DNA of 9,202 bases. It comes from Calditrichaceae bacterium. GTDB taxonomy: Bacteria; Calditrichota; Calditrichia; Calditrichales; Calditrichaceae. Each line of letters begins with the position of its first letter. Position 1 is the first letter of the stretch. Shown here in pieces: positions 1-8,037 of the stretch. The position numbers and the translations under genes were made by a program. The notes beneath the pieces are model-generated. The model was not told the origin of the DNA. It saw nothing but the letters and a program-made list of their open reading frames with translations, and ran no database searches. The DNA is taken from NCBI GenBank assembly GCA_030622395.1, contig JAUXGF010000071.1, positions 1 through 9,202 of the forward strand. Reading direction: 5' to 3'.

Positions 1-1
1 A

Positions 2-3000
2 TATTTAAACTGGACTATAGCCGGTAACGCCGTGATTGACATTATATCAGTACAAGCGGAAAAATTTAAAGTTTCCCAGGGACAAAATAATGTGGACGTC
101 CAGGCTCGCATTAAAAACACAGGAGACTCCGAAGCGACTATTAATACTTTAGATTTAGTTTTTCATAATGGAACAGGCGGAAATTATAGTATAGGCGCAA
201 TATCACCTGCTATACCGGCATCTATTCCGGCAGGGCTGGATCAAATTTTTCATATCCCGGTAAACATTCAAATCGGCGCGCAGACAGGGCCGGATACAAT
301 GTACGTCACTTTAAATATTACAGAGACGGTAGGAGGCTCAACTTATAATGTAAGCGATCCTACTGTAAATGATCAATGGACTGTGCAAATAAGACCGCTG
401 GTTACAATCGATAGCGTACGGATTAATCCTGAACAAGCTTCTGCGGGACAGCAAAATTTAACGGGAAGCGTCTACTTGTCTAATGCTTCCGGTCAATACC
501 GGGCGGAGGCCCAAGTCGATACCGTTGCATTAAACTTTTTGTTAGGCGCTCAAAATGAAAATGATGAATTTAATATTACACGTCAATTAACCCCTACTCT
601 TCCTTTAATCCTGCAGCCGGGGTCAAACAATCGTTTTGATTTTGATGTAGATATAAATACGGACGCGCCGGCGGGTTCTTATACAGCGGATGGTTATGCG
701 GAAAGTCAAGACCTTAACGATGGATTGGCAAGCGTTCATAATGGTTCCGGCGATCCGGGTAATTTAGACGTTCAAACTGCGGCTGACCTTCAGGTTAATT
801 CAGTATGGGCAGTTCCCGATACAGTAAGTCAGGGGCAGACAGGCGTTATAGTTCATGTTGATTTTGAGAACAGTTCCGGCGGATCCGGATCCGTTGCGGT
901 AGTCACACAAACCGATCTAACATTTACCCCGGCGTTAAGCTTTAACCCGGTATTAACCAGTCACAATACGCCTTTTAATTTAAGCGGCGGGCAAAGGGAT
1001 ACGTTAATTTATTCAATAGATATTAATACAACGACATACTCCGATTGGGTAGATATCGAGGGTTCGATTTCCGGATATGATTCAAATTCCGACCAGACTA
1101 TCAGCGACGATTCTCTTGAAACAAATGCGTTTTATATTCAGGAACCGGCTGATGTTTTTTGGGTAGAAGGCTCAACGAATCCAAGCTCGGCTACTTCGGA
1201 TACAACCATACAGTTTAGGCTGCAAGTGGTTAATAGGGGTGAAGCAAAAGTCGAGCTCGACTCTAACCTAACCACGCTTGATCTCGACGGAACCGCTTAT
1301 TCGATTCAACTTGCCGGTAAAAGTCCTAATGTTATAAATGTCCTGCCGGATACTACAGAATTAATCTTTAGAGAAGCTTTCATTACTGGCCTTCCTCAAG
1401 ATGAATATCAACTTATTTTGAACATTAACGGCTTATCGAATAATTCAAATTACAGCAAATCTATGGGCGCCGGCATATTTGCATTTGGCGACAGTTTGAT
1501 TTCAATAACCTCTATTGAAATTGTAGGGTCTAGCCAGACAGCGCAAGGAGATACCGGTATCCAGGTAATTATGAAAGTTTCTAATAGCGGGATTCCATTA
1601 CCAATCGATTCGGGTTTGGATGAAACCACTTTATTATTTAAAGAACCCGGGATAGGTACAAGCCGCGATGGATTTGTTCTGAACTTACAGCGCACAGATG
1701 CTTTAGACACATTGAGAACAAATCCTAACAACCAGCTTGAATTTAAGTTTGATATAAGTGATAATTTTCCATTGGATATAACGGAAATTTATGGACAAAT
1801 TAGTCTTGACAATAATAATATAATTAAAGGATCATCCACTTTTGCGGAAATGACTGTCCAATCAGCCGCGAATGTTTCTTATTTGGAAGGCAGCTTCAGC
1901 CCGGATACTATCGTTGCCAGAGAAATAGTTGCTTTTACGGCAGCTTTTTATGATTCCGGTACGGCAGATTTAACTTTAGAACCGGATTCAACTTATCTTG
2001 AAATACTTGGTTCTTCGATGGATCCAATCTATTTAGCGGGGAAATATACTATTGGAGGCTTGGATACGGCAATACTTTCATACAATTCCGTAACTATTGA
2101 CGCTGCCCTGGAAGCTGGTTTTTATGATGTTAAGTGGCGTATAAAAGGAGAAACGGCTTTTAGCCAGCCTTATGAAAATGAAGGAATTATAAATAATGGT
2201 CTCTGTGTATTACCGGCGGCTCACCTGGTATTTTCCAATATTACAATTACGCCCGACGTGGTTCGTCAAGGAGAGACGAATATTCCAATCACTTACTTAA
2301 TGCAAAACACAGGCGGGTCGGATGCGTTAATTTCAGGGATAGATTATATTTTTACTAAAGGCGGCAATGATGTATCTGATCAATGGCTGATTAGCGGCGG
2401 CGGCAGTTCTTTCCCGGATACGATTCCGGCGAGCGGCTTTAAATCTTATCCTGTATCTTTTACATTATCATCGACTGCTGATACCGGTTATATTAGACCT
2501 GAGCCGGTTGTTTCCTATCATGATTTCAGAACAGCTCATATAACCGATATATCGCAGACTATTGAAGCAGCCGATTCCGTTTTAGTTATTTGCCCGGCGC
2601 GTTTAAACATTGATTCATTAACCATAGTTAAAGATGCCTTAGCGCCTAACGCTCCTTATGTAAACATCGACGTGCCGTTCAATTTAAAAGTAATCGTTTC
2701 AAATAACGGCGCAGACAGCGTTAAGGCTGTTTATCTCAGTTTATTTGAAGATGAAAATTTTATTGATAATGTTGAAATAAATAATGTAGAACCTTTTTCT
2801 ACAAAGGAATCTGTTTATTTGCATAACGGCATATCGATGGTTAAAGACGTAGTTTTTAAGGCAAAGATAGATTCCGCCATTGACCTGGCAGACTTAAAAG
2901 TATCGCTTGACCAAGCGCAGGATAATATAGAAATAGTCTTCGTTCAACAGCCTAGTCAATTAAGCGTCAGCGCGGATATTACCGCGCCGCAGGGAGCTAA

Positions 3001-5839
3001 AGATCATATTGTCTCAATAGGGCAAATATTTACCGTTCGCGCTAATATTAAGCAAACAGGCAGCTCTCCTTATGACAGCGGCAGTGTTGTAATACGTCTG
3101 CCCGTCAACTATCAATTTGTAAACATTGATACAATAAAAACATTTAATGCGGACACTAACTTTGCCGAGTGGGAAATTAGACCAGTTGATCTTACTCCCG
3201 AAGGGCTATTTGATAGTCTTCTCGTTCTGATACTGAATATCCCGACAGATCAAAACAGCGGCGGCGAGGTTGGCGTTGGAATCGGAGAGTATAAAGTTCA
3301 TGCACAGGTCTGCGAAGCCGGCGATATTCAAACGCAATTAAGTATTTCCAGCCCTGTTGGCGCTTGTGACAGCATTATTTCAACCTCTCAGGAATTTATA
3401 ATGCACAACGTCTTCCAATTTAATACCGCTATCGTCGATACCGGCAGAACGGCAAAAATTATTTTACCGGAGGGTTTTTCAGTAAAGGACAGCTCCATAG
3501 TAACGTTAGCGGGAGGCGATACAAGCGCTTCGATTGATTGGCGGGTTATCGCTCCCGGCGAGGCAAACGCCATAGATGATACTATTCACGTTTTGGTTTC
3601 CGGATACGATGATAACAGCGGCGAGACAGTGCAGGCAATATCAAATAAAATTCCATTTAAGGTTGTTAAACAATCAAATATATCCTTGTTCATCGGGATA
3701 GTTGAGCCGGACGGGGCTTTGGGTGATACGGTTTCTTTGGGTCAGGAGTTTAAATTAAAAGCAATTGTCAAAAATAAAGAAGACGCCTCACCGGCAATCG
3801 GCAATGGATTGGTATCAATCGATTTGGGCGAAGGAGATACGTTCACTTTAATTGAAAAAGACGAGGTGTCTGATAGCGTTCAAAAAGGTTTTGTATTAGA
3901 AGAACCGGTTTATTGGTGGATAAGAGTCAGTGAAAGTTCCCAGAATATAGATTTGTCAGTAAGACCGGAATCACAGGGCTTAATAAAACAATCTAAAAAG
4001 ACGCCTGGGAAGCCGGGTATTATGGATAATGAGGTTTTATATAATAATAAAGAAGAAAAATTAAATATAAAAACATTGTTAAATCAGATTCTAAAATTAC
4101 AGGAAGAAAACCTGGCTAAAAGCTGTGAAATTGCCGTTTGGATGGATTCTGTCCCCAATGATATTAACACAAATCTGCCCCCGTTTTTTACTCATAACGA
4201 TACTGTGCATAAAATAATTTATGTTGAAAATAAAGCCAGCCTGGAAATTGATACCGAGAACACAACCGACTTAGATACACTTTCAACAGGACAGACTTTT
4301 TATTATACTGTTACAGGTATTTTCTCGGGTAATGTTGAAAAGGCTTATGCCTTTATCGTATTACCGGACGAATTTAATCAAACGCTGGCGAAATCATTGC
4401 TGGATCTATCAACAAATCAGGCGGTCTGGCGGATAACTATTCCCGATGATTACCAGGGGGGTGGGCTGGATACAATTAGTACATTCTTAATTGGAACGGA
4501 CGCCTACAGTGGTGAGGATACTGATACCAGCTTGGTAGTTCAAGATATAATACGGATCGAGCAAAAACCAAAACTTGCATTGGGCGAACTCTCATTTTCA
4601 CCGGAGTCTGTTTTTAATTCAAAATTAATTTCCCGCGGGCAGGAAATTGAATTAATAGTTACGCCGGATTATTTTGAACCTGGCGGCAATTTAGATTATG
4701 CCGCTATTACAGGAACCGGAACTGTCGTCCTTGACCCCGCCATAGTAGAAGTGGACAGCTTTACATTATTAGACGGCGGAACGCTTGAAAAATCGTTTTC
4801 CGAGCTTGGAGTGCCCTTGGTGTGGAAACTCAAAGCGCCGCAGAAAGACCGCACAGTAAATCTTAAATTAAAATTTAATCAGCGTCCAACAGACAAAAAC
4901 AGCGGCTTGCCTGTGGATATAGACCAGACAACAGGTACGGTATCTATTGCTTTAAGAGTACAGCAAAAACAAATCACGGTTTGTATGTTAAATAATCTAA
5001 TCAGTGATACTTTATTTTCAACGGGCGATAATAACGCAGCGCTTTTGGCTTTTAGCGTTTCCAATGAGGGCTACGACGACAGTCTTAACATTCATGCGCT
5101 CAAGTTGGGTTTTCATACCGGAACCGAAGCGCCTTCTGATTATAATCTGTTAAATTCACTGGCGCTGACAAATATGTTTAAATCTATTAGAGTAGTTAAG
5201 TATTCGGAATCCGAATTAAGTAAAATTACTTCCAGCGCCGATCTGTATGATTTTGTGGATTATCAAATTAGCGATACAACAAACAACCCGTTTTGGATCA
5301 CTTTTACAGAAGAAGATGTTCTGCCGCCAAAAACGAGTGATACCTTAGTGGTTTTAGCTGAATTTAATAATAAACGGGTTAATCGAAGTTTTCATACAGT
5401 ACTCCGCAATATGTATGTTTATGACGTAGACCCTTCCATTCCTCTTGATATTATGGATGAAAATGGCGTTAAAATAAATGAAAGCAATGAATTTGTATCC
5501 GGGCTTTTTACGATTATATCTTCTGATTCTAAAGAAGCTTTTGGCAATTATCCCAATCCATTCGGACGCAATGAAGATGAAACGACTATTACTTTTTACC
5601 TGCAGAATCAATCCGACGTGGAAATCCGTATTTTTACGCTGTTGGGCGAACTGGTCTGGACAAAGAAACTAACTGGTCTAAATCCGGGGTACCATGAACC
5701 TGTTGAGTTTAAGTGGAGGGGACGGAATGACCGCGGGCATGTTGTGTTGAACGGCGTTTACCTATGCTACATTGATATCATACCCGGAAACGGCGGTTCA
5801 AAGAAAAGATATGTTACAAAAATTGCATATATAAAATAA
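2..5839 (+). CDS. Giant multi-Ig-repeat secreted protein with T9SS-type C-terminal sorting domain (5' partial)
   Basis: The frame is open from base 2 to the TAA at 5837-5839, giving 1945 visible residues. The GTG at 32 is probably an internal valine, because the codons before it (YLNWTIAGNA) continue the same kind of sequence, so the true start and any signal peptide lie left of the window. The protein is a chain of about 14 beta-rich repeats of roughly 120 residues. Most open with a hydrophobic strand, a proline and a (S/R)xGQ turn followed by a strand and an N-x-G turn, as in CARDB/DUF11-like Ig-fold domains. It is rich in D, S, T, N and poor in Cys, as expected of an exported surface protein. 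The last 100 residues match the NYPNPF-type sorting domain of T9SS cargo. The PorV-like gene begins 13 bases downstream. I infer a cell-surface or secreted adhesin or structural protein; no catalytic motif is visible and the ligand is unknown. Confidence 0.9.
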   Translation, partial: YLNWTIAGNAVIDIISVQAEKFKVSQGQNNVDVQARIKNTGDSEATINTLDLVFHNGTGGNYSIGAISPAIPASIPAGLDQIFHIPVNIQIGAQTGPDTMYVTLNITETVGGSTYNVSDPTVNDQWTVQIRPLVTIDSVRINPEQASAGQQNLTGSVYLSNASGQYRAEAQVDTVALNFLLGAQNENDEFNITRQLTPTLPLILQPGSNNRFDFDVDINTDAPAGSYTADGYAESQDLNDGLASVHNGSGDPGNLDVQTAADLQVNSVWAVPDTVSQGQTGVIVHVDFENSSGGSGSVAVVTQTDLTFTPALSFNPVLTSHNTPFNLSGGQRDTLIYSIDINTTTYSDWVDIEGSISGYDSNSDQTISDDSLETNAFYIQEPADVFWVEGSTNPSSATSDTTIQFRLQVVNRGEAKVELDSNLTTLDLDGTAYSIQLAGKSPNVINVLPDTTELIFREAFITGLPQDEYQLILNINGLSNNSNYSKSMGAGIFAFGDSLISITSIEIVGSSQTAQGDTGIQVIMKVSNSGIPLPIDSGLDETTLLFKEPGIGTSRDGFVLNLQRTDALDTLRTNPNNQLEFKFDISDNFPLDITEIYGQISLDNNNIIKGSSTFAEMTVQSAANVSYLEGSFSPDTIVAREIVAFTAAFYDSGTADLTLEPDSTYLEILGSSMDPIYLAGKYTIGGLDTAILSYNSVTIDAALEAGFYDVKWRIKGETAFSQPYENEGIINNGLCVLPAAHLVFSNITITPDVVRQGETNIPITYLMQNTGGSDALISGIDYIFTKGGNDVSDQWLISGGGSSFPDTIPASGFKSYPVSFTLSSTADTGYIRPEPVVSYHDFRTAHITDISQTIEAADSVLVICPARLNIDSLTIVKDALAPNAPYVNIDVPFNLKVIVSNNGADSVKAVYLSLFEDENFIDNVEINNVEPFSTKESVYLHNGISMVKDVVFKAKIDSAIDLADLKVSLDQAQDNIEIVFVQQPSQLSVSADITAPQGAKDHIVSIGQIFTVRANIKQTGSSPYDSGSVVIRLPVNYQFVNIDTIKTFNADTNFAEWEIRPVDLTPEGLFDSLLVLILNIPTDQNSGGEVGVGIGEYKVHAQVCEAGDIQTQLSISSPVGACDSIISTSQEFIMHNVFQFNTAIVDTGRTAKIILPEGFSVKDSSIVTLAGGDTSASIDWRVIAPGEANAIDDTIHVLVSGYDDNSGETVQAISNKIPFKVVKQSNISLFIGIVEPDGALGDTVSLGQEFKLKAIVKNKEDASPAIGNGLVSIDLGEGDTFTLIEKDEVSDSVQKGFVLEEPVYWWIRVSESSQNIDLSVRPESQGLIKQSKKTPGKPGIMDNEVLYNNKEEKLNIKTLLNQILKLQEENLAKSCEIAVWMDSVPNDINTNLPPFFTHNDTVHKIIYVENKASLEIDTENTTDLDTLSTGQTFYYTVTGIFSGNVEKAYAFIVLPDEFNQTLAKSLLDLSTNQAVWRITIPDDYQGGGLDTISTFLIGTDAYSGEDTDTSLVVQDIIRIEQKPKLALGELSFSPESVFNSKLISRGQEIELIVTPDYFEPGGNLDYAAITGTGTVVLDPAIVEVDSFTLLDGGTLEKSFSELGVPLVWKLKAPQKDRTVNLKLKFNQRPTDKNSGLPVDIDQTTGTVSIALRVQQKQITVCMLNNLISDTLFSTGDNNAALLAFSVSNEGYDDSLNIHALKLGFHTGTEAPSDYNLLNSLALTNMFKSIRVVKYSESELSKITSSADLYDFVDYQISDTTNNPFWITFTEEDVLPPKTSDTLVVLAEFNNKRVNRSFHTVLRNMYVYDVDPSIPLDIMDENGVKINESNEFVSGLFTIISSDSKEAFGNYPNPFGRNEDETTITFYLQNQSDVEIRIFTLLGELVWTKKLTGLNPGYHEPVEFKWRGRNDRGHVVLNGVYLCYIDIIPGNGGSKKRYVTKIAYIK
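32..2943 (+). repeat. Class A Ig-like repeats, about eight tandem domains
   Basis: Eight domains start near bases 32, 401, 779, 1139, 1495, 1860, 2212 and 2591, a period of about 350-380 bases. Domains 1, 2, 3, 5 and 7 carry a GQ, GD or GE turn whose glycine codon is at 80, 446, 833, 1547 and 2270. The skipped positions leave gaps of about two periods (714 and 723 bases), so the register holds. Typical openings are VSQGQ, ASAGQ, TAQGD and VRQGE. Domains 4 and 6 form a subtype lacking this turn. The domains are far diverged from each other, which suggests old duplications. The Ig/CARDB-like fold is inferred from strand pattern and motif spacing. Confidence 0.7.
2947..4962 (+). repeat. Class B Ig-like repeats, about five tandem domains
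   Basis: Domains start near 2947, 3320, 3668, 4229 and 4565. Each opens with a strand, an acidic/proline linker and an S-x-(G/S)-Q-(E/I/T)-(F/I) turn whose third residue is coded at 3020, 3386, 3740, 4289 and 4637. Near the end of most is a D-x-N-S-G-like turn (for example PTDQNSGG, YDDNSGE, PTDKNSGLP). Spacings are 366, 354, 549 and 348 bases; the 549-base outlier holds an insertion. Several also share a mid-domain strand ending in W-x-I/L/V (AEWEIRP, IDWRVIA, YWWIRV, AVWRITI, LVWKLKA). This conserved tryptophan marks the same core position in all five and distinguishes this class from class A. Confidence 0.65.
3977..4123 (+). other. In-frame lysine-rich helical insertion inside a class B Ig repeat
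   Basis: About 49 codons interrupt domain 11 between the strand reading IDLSVRPE and the strand reading CEIAVWMDSVP, which together would make a normal domain end. The inserted stretch contains KQSKKTPGKPG, then EVLYNNKEEKLNIK and an amphipathic LLNQILKLQEENL helix. It is unlike the acidic beta-rich composition on either side, and the DNA is A-rich. It explains most of the excess in the local repeat spacing (549 against about 360 bases). The reading frame is kept. The boundaries are approximate. Confidence 0.55.
4963..5539 (+). other. Penultimate beta domain, diverged Ig-like repeat plus linker
   Basis: This segment begins with QITVCMLNN and keeps a turn at the usual place (FSTGDNN, glycine codon at 5024, 387 bases after the previous one), so it belongs to the repeat register. 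It then differs: it continues with LNIHALKLGFHTG, a loop with several serines, and SDTLVVLAEFNN, and it lacks the DxNSG turn. It ends in GLFTIISSDSKEA just before the sorting domain. It probably acts as the spacer between the repeat stalk and the C-terminal signal. Confidence 0.5.
5540..5836 (+). other. T9SS type A / FlgD-like C-terminal sorting domain
   Basis: The final 99 residues begin FGNYPNPFGRNEDETTITF, with NYPNPF at bases 5546-5563. The order of elements then follows the family: a strand VEIRIFTLLGELV, a W-R-G-R-N-D-R-G turn, a V-x-NGVYLCYI strand and a final KKRYVTKIAYIK with the closing lysine. In Bacteroidota such domains direct proteins through the type IX secretion system and are removed or anchored at the surface. 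In other FCB phyla the same fold is common, but use as a T9SS signal is less well tested. Confidence 0.85.
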
Positions 5840-5852
5840 GTGAGAATCAGGC

Positions 5853-7763
5853 ATGAAACAAGGCAATAAAATAAAGTTCATTTTAATTAATTTGCTTTCC
5901 CTGTATTTTTTATGCTCATTAAGCTACTCGCAGGATGGCGGCACAGAAAGCAATTTAAGCGCCGGCTTTGGGTCGCGCGCTTTTGGATTGGGACAGGCGT
6001 TTACAGGGCTGGCTGATGATCCGACAGCGGTTTTTTGGAATCCCGCCGGATTGGAATTTGTATACCAACAAAGTTTTACTTTATTCCATACATCCCTTCC
6101 CGAAGGAACGCTTTATGACTTTATCGGTTACGCCTATCCCACATTAAACCTGGGAACTTTTGGCGCGGGAATCGGACGTATCGGCACCGGCGATATTCCC
6201 CAGAGTGATAATCAACATAATGATTTAGAAACATCTTGTTCTTGGGAAGAATACCAGGGATTTTTCTCTTATGCAAAAAAATTACCATGGGATTTAACTT
6301 CCGGTATAACCATGCGGGTAATTAGAAGGGCATGGAATAATTTATTCTTTGATGATAATTTAGTTGATGTTGGCGTAGGCTTGGATCTTGGTTTAATGTA
6401 TAAACCACACTTTTTTACAACGCCGTTTTTAAGAGATTGGTCATTTGGTTTAAATGTAAAGAATTTATTTACGCCGCAAGTTAAAGAAGGTATTAGAATT
6501 GATGAGTTGCCGTTATCTATTCGATTTGGTATATTGCGTAAAATTCGTTTTATTGGCGGGGGCAATAATGTAAATTTTTTAATGGATTTCAATTATTCCG
6601 AAAAACGCGATTTGCGAATACATTTCGGAAGCGAGTATCGTTTTAGGAATCTGGGTACGCTGCGCGCCGGGTATAACGGAAGCAGCGTAAGTTTTGGCGC
6701 GGGTATGCAGTACAATATATTTCAGATAGATTACGCTTTTGGGAACAGCAGCTATTCGGATTATTTCCCGGCAGTGCACCGGATTTCTCTCTCTGTTAAT
6801 TTTGGACTTACGCGTGACGATTTATTTGAAATTGCCGAAGCCGAACGTATTGCTAAAGAAGAGCGTATTATTGCCGAAATGCGTGAAGCGGATAAACGGA
6901 AATTCGTTTCAGAACATTTAGCAAAAGCTGAATCTTATTTTGAAGAGGATAAATATTTAGACGCTATTGTAGAGTATCAGCAAGTTATTGGGCAGGATCC
7001 TTTTCACATGCGGGCAAGCGCAATGTTAGATTCATCTAATGCATTATTACAAAAACAATTTAATGACCAGCAAACCCTGGCTGTGCAGCAGGCGCTGGAT
7101 AAAGACCGGGCCGAAAACGACCGCCTGTTTGTTCAGGAACACTTTGATAAAGGACTTTTATTACTCGATAAAAAACAATTTACCGAATCGTTAATTGAAT
7201 TTAATATTGCCTTAGAACGTGATAGCGGAAACGAAACAATATTGAATGCAATCAGCACTACAAAAAGACGTTTATCCGAAGAGATTAACGGTCTTGTCCG
7301 TCAAAGCCGCCGGGAATTTCAAAATAAAAATTATTCGGAAGCATTACGTTTATTAGCGGACGCTCGTCTGTTAGGCGCCGATAATGCACAAATACGAACA
7401 GAAGTCGAAACATTGACCCAGCGTATTAAATTACAGGAAAATATACATCAGGGTTTACTTTTTTACGATATTGGCGAATATGATAAAGCGCTGCAAGTTT
7501 TTGAAGAAGCGCTTAGGATTGATCCGGAAAATTCGCTGGTTAAAGAATATTATGAAAAATCTAAGATTGAGACCATCGGTACTGCGGAAAAGATGGATCA
7601 TGAAACAGAACGGCTTTATTTAGAAGGCGTGGATAAATTTGTAAAAGGTAAATATCAACAGGCGATTGATATTTGGGGAAAAATTTTAATCAAACATCCT
7701 TATAATAAAAAGGTTTTATCGGCGATAAAGAACACCAGGGAACGCTTGAAGAATATGGAATAA
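5853..7763 (+). CDS. PorV/PorQ-family outer-membrane beta-barrel protein with C-terminal TPR-like domain
   Basis: A 636-residue protein starts at ATG 5853, 13 bases after the previous stop; upstream there is only a weak GAG at 5842-5844, so translational coupling is plausible. Residues 1-26 form a signal peptide (K-rich start, hydrophobic core LINLLSLYFLCS, likely cleavage after SYS). Residues 38-67 carry the family hallmark: GSRAFGLGQAF, then TGLADDPTAVFWNPAGL. Alternating strands rich in G, F and Y continue to about residue 320, ending in HRISLSVNFGL, consistent with a barrel. A charged helix follows (about 323-355), then TPR-like units near 355-388, 430-463, 482-513, 531-563 and 588-620. 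PorV binds T9SS cargo at the outer membrane in Bacteroidota and PorQ is a related member; which role this one has is uncertain. Such proteins are usually about 300-400 residues, so the tail of about 300 residues is an addition, expected to face the periplasm. Confidence 0.85.
   Translation: MKQGNKIKFILINLLSLYFLCSLSYSQDGGTESNLSAGFGSRAFGLGQAFTGLADDPTAVFWNPAGLEFVYQQSFTLFHTSLPEGTLYDFIGYAYPTLNLGTFGAGIGRIGTGDIPQSDNQHNDLETSCSWEEYQGFFSYAKKLPWDLTSGITMRVIRRAWNNLFFDDNLVDVGVGLDLGLMYKPHFFTTPFLRDWSFGLNVKNLFTPQVKEGIRIDELPLSIRFGILRKIRFIGGGNNVNFLMDFNYSEKRDLRIHFGSEYRFRNLGTLRAGYNGSSVSFGAGMQYNIFQIDYAFGNSSYSDYFPAVHRISLSVNFGLTRDDLFEIAEAERIAKEERIIAEMREADKRKFVSEHLAKAESYFEEDKYLDAIVEYQQVIGQDPFHMRASAMLDSSNALLQKQFNDQQTLAVQQALDKDRAENDRLFVQEHFDKGLLLLDKKQFTESLIEFNIALERDSGNETILNAISTTKRRLSEEINGLVRQSRREFQNKNYSEALRLLADARLLGADNAQIRTEVETLTQRIKLQENIHQGLLFYDIGEYDKALQVFEEALRIDPENSLVKEYYEKSKIETIGTAEKMDHETERLYLEGVDKFVKGKYQQAIDIWGKILIKHPYNKKVLSAIKNTRERLKNME
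6915..7715 (+). repeat. About five TPR-like helical repeats in the PorV-like protein's tail
   Basis: The clearest unit reads GLLFYDIGEYDKALQVFEEA followed by LRIDPEN (residues 534-560), a near-consensus tetratricopeptide repeat. Others contain AESYFEEDKYLDAIVEYQQV, GLLLLDKKQFTESLIEF, REFQNKNYSEALRLLADA and GVDKFVKGKYQQAIDIWGKI. Spacing between units is about 50-75 residues, longer than the canonical 34, so extra helices (many Q, E, K, R) separate them. TPRs normally bind protein partners. The predicted location is periplasmic, because this part follows the barrel without another membrane segment. Confidence 0.8.
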
Positions 7764-7797
7764 TATATTAGGTTTAGTCTTTGTATAAATTTAATTG

Positions 7798-7866
7798 TCC
7801 CGACACGTTGCGGGCGCTTTGTAAAGCGTGGAGCGGGAAGCTTAGAGCGTGGTGGGGCGTAAAGCG
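7798..7866 (+). repeat. GC-rich patch with direct repeats and a potential hairpin
   Basis: TCCCG (7798-7802) and CACG (7804-7807) can pair with CGGGA (7834-7838) and CGTG (7827-7830), giving a two-part stem. A competing stem is CGCTTT (7815-7820) with AAAGCG (7823-7828). GTAAAGCG occurs at 7821-7828 and again at 7859-7866; AGCGTGG occurs at 7825-7831 and 7846-7852. Composition differs sharply from the AT-rich flanks. It could be a dispersed intergenic element or a transcript-end structure; no T-run follows it. Confidence 0.4.
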
Positions 7867-8037
7867 AGATGAAACAATTTTTGTTGTTTAACGCCTTGAT
7901 TTATTAGAATTTTTTTATTTTTTATTATTTGTGATTTAGAATTTTAGGTAATAATTAAACTATTACGAATAATCACCCATCACGATCAGTCGAGACAACG
8001 AATGATGCGCGAATGTTTCTCGTAATTTGGGAAACCC

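Noticed and set aside
886..896. GGATCC doubled (tandem hexamer) in the giant gene
   Set aside because: It simply encodes a Gly-Ser-Gly-Ser loop; two copies of a hexamer are not evidence of a special element.
6269..6592. Minus-strand open frame of about 107 codons inside the PorV-like gene
   Set aside because: It is a shadow of a well-supported gene; there is no family resemblance and no ribosome binding site. The other minus-strand frames (1450-1731, 3388-3573, 4879-5064, 5354-5611, 6579-6779, 8384-8683) were rejected for the same reason.
7869..7907. A 12-codon hydrophobic ORF (MKQFLLFNALIY)
   Set aside because: It is too short to judge and AT-rich, with no clear ribosome binding site and no downstream attenuator structure.
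7872..7925. Possible terminator: AAACAA/TTGTTT stem and later T-runs
   Set aside because: The stem is only A-T rich apart from one pair, and about 20 bases separate it from the T-run, so it does not fit an intrinsic terminator.
7991..8022. Hairpin CGAGA ... TCTCG with a bulged extension
   Set aside because: A five-base stem with a bulge and a 13-base loop is likely by chance, and no T-run or known RNA motif is attached.
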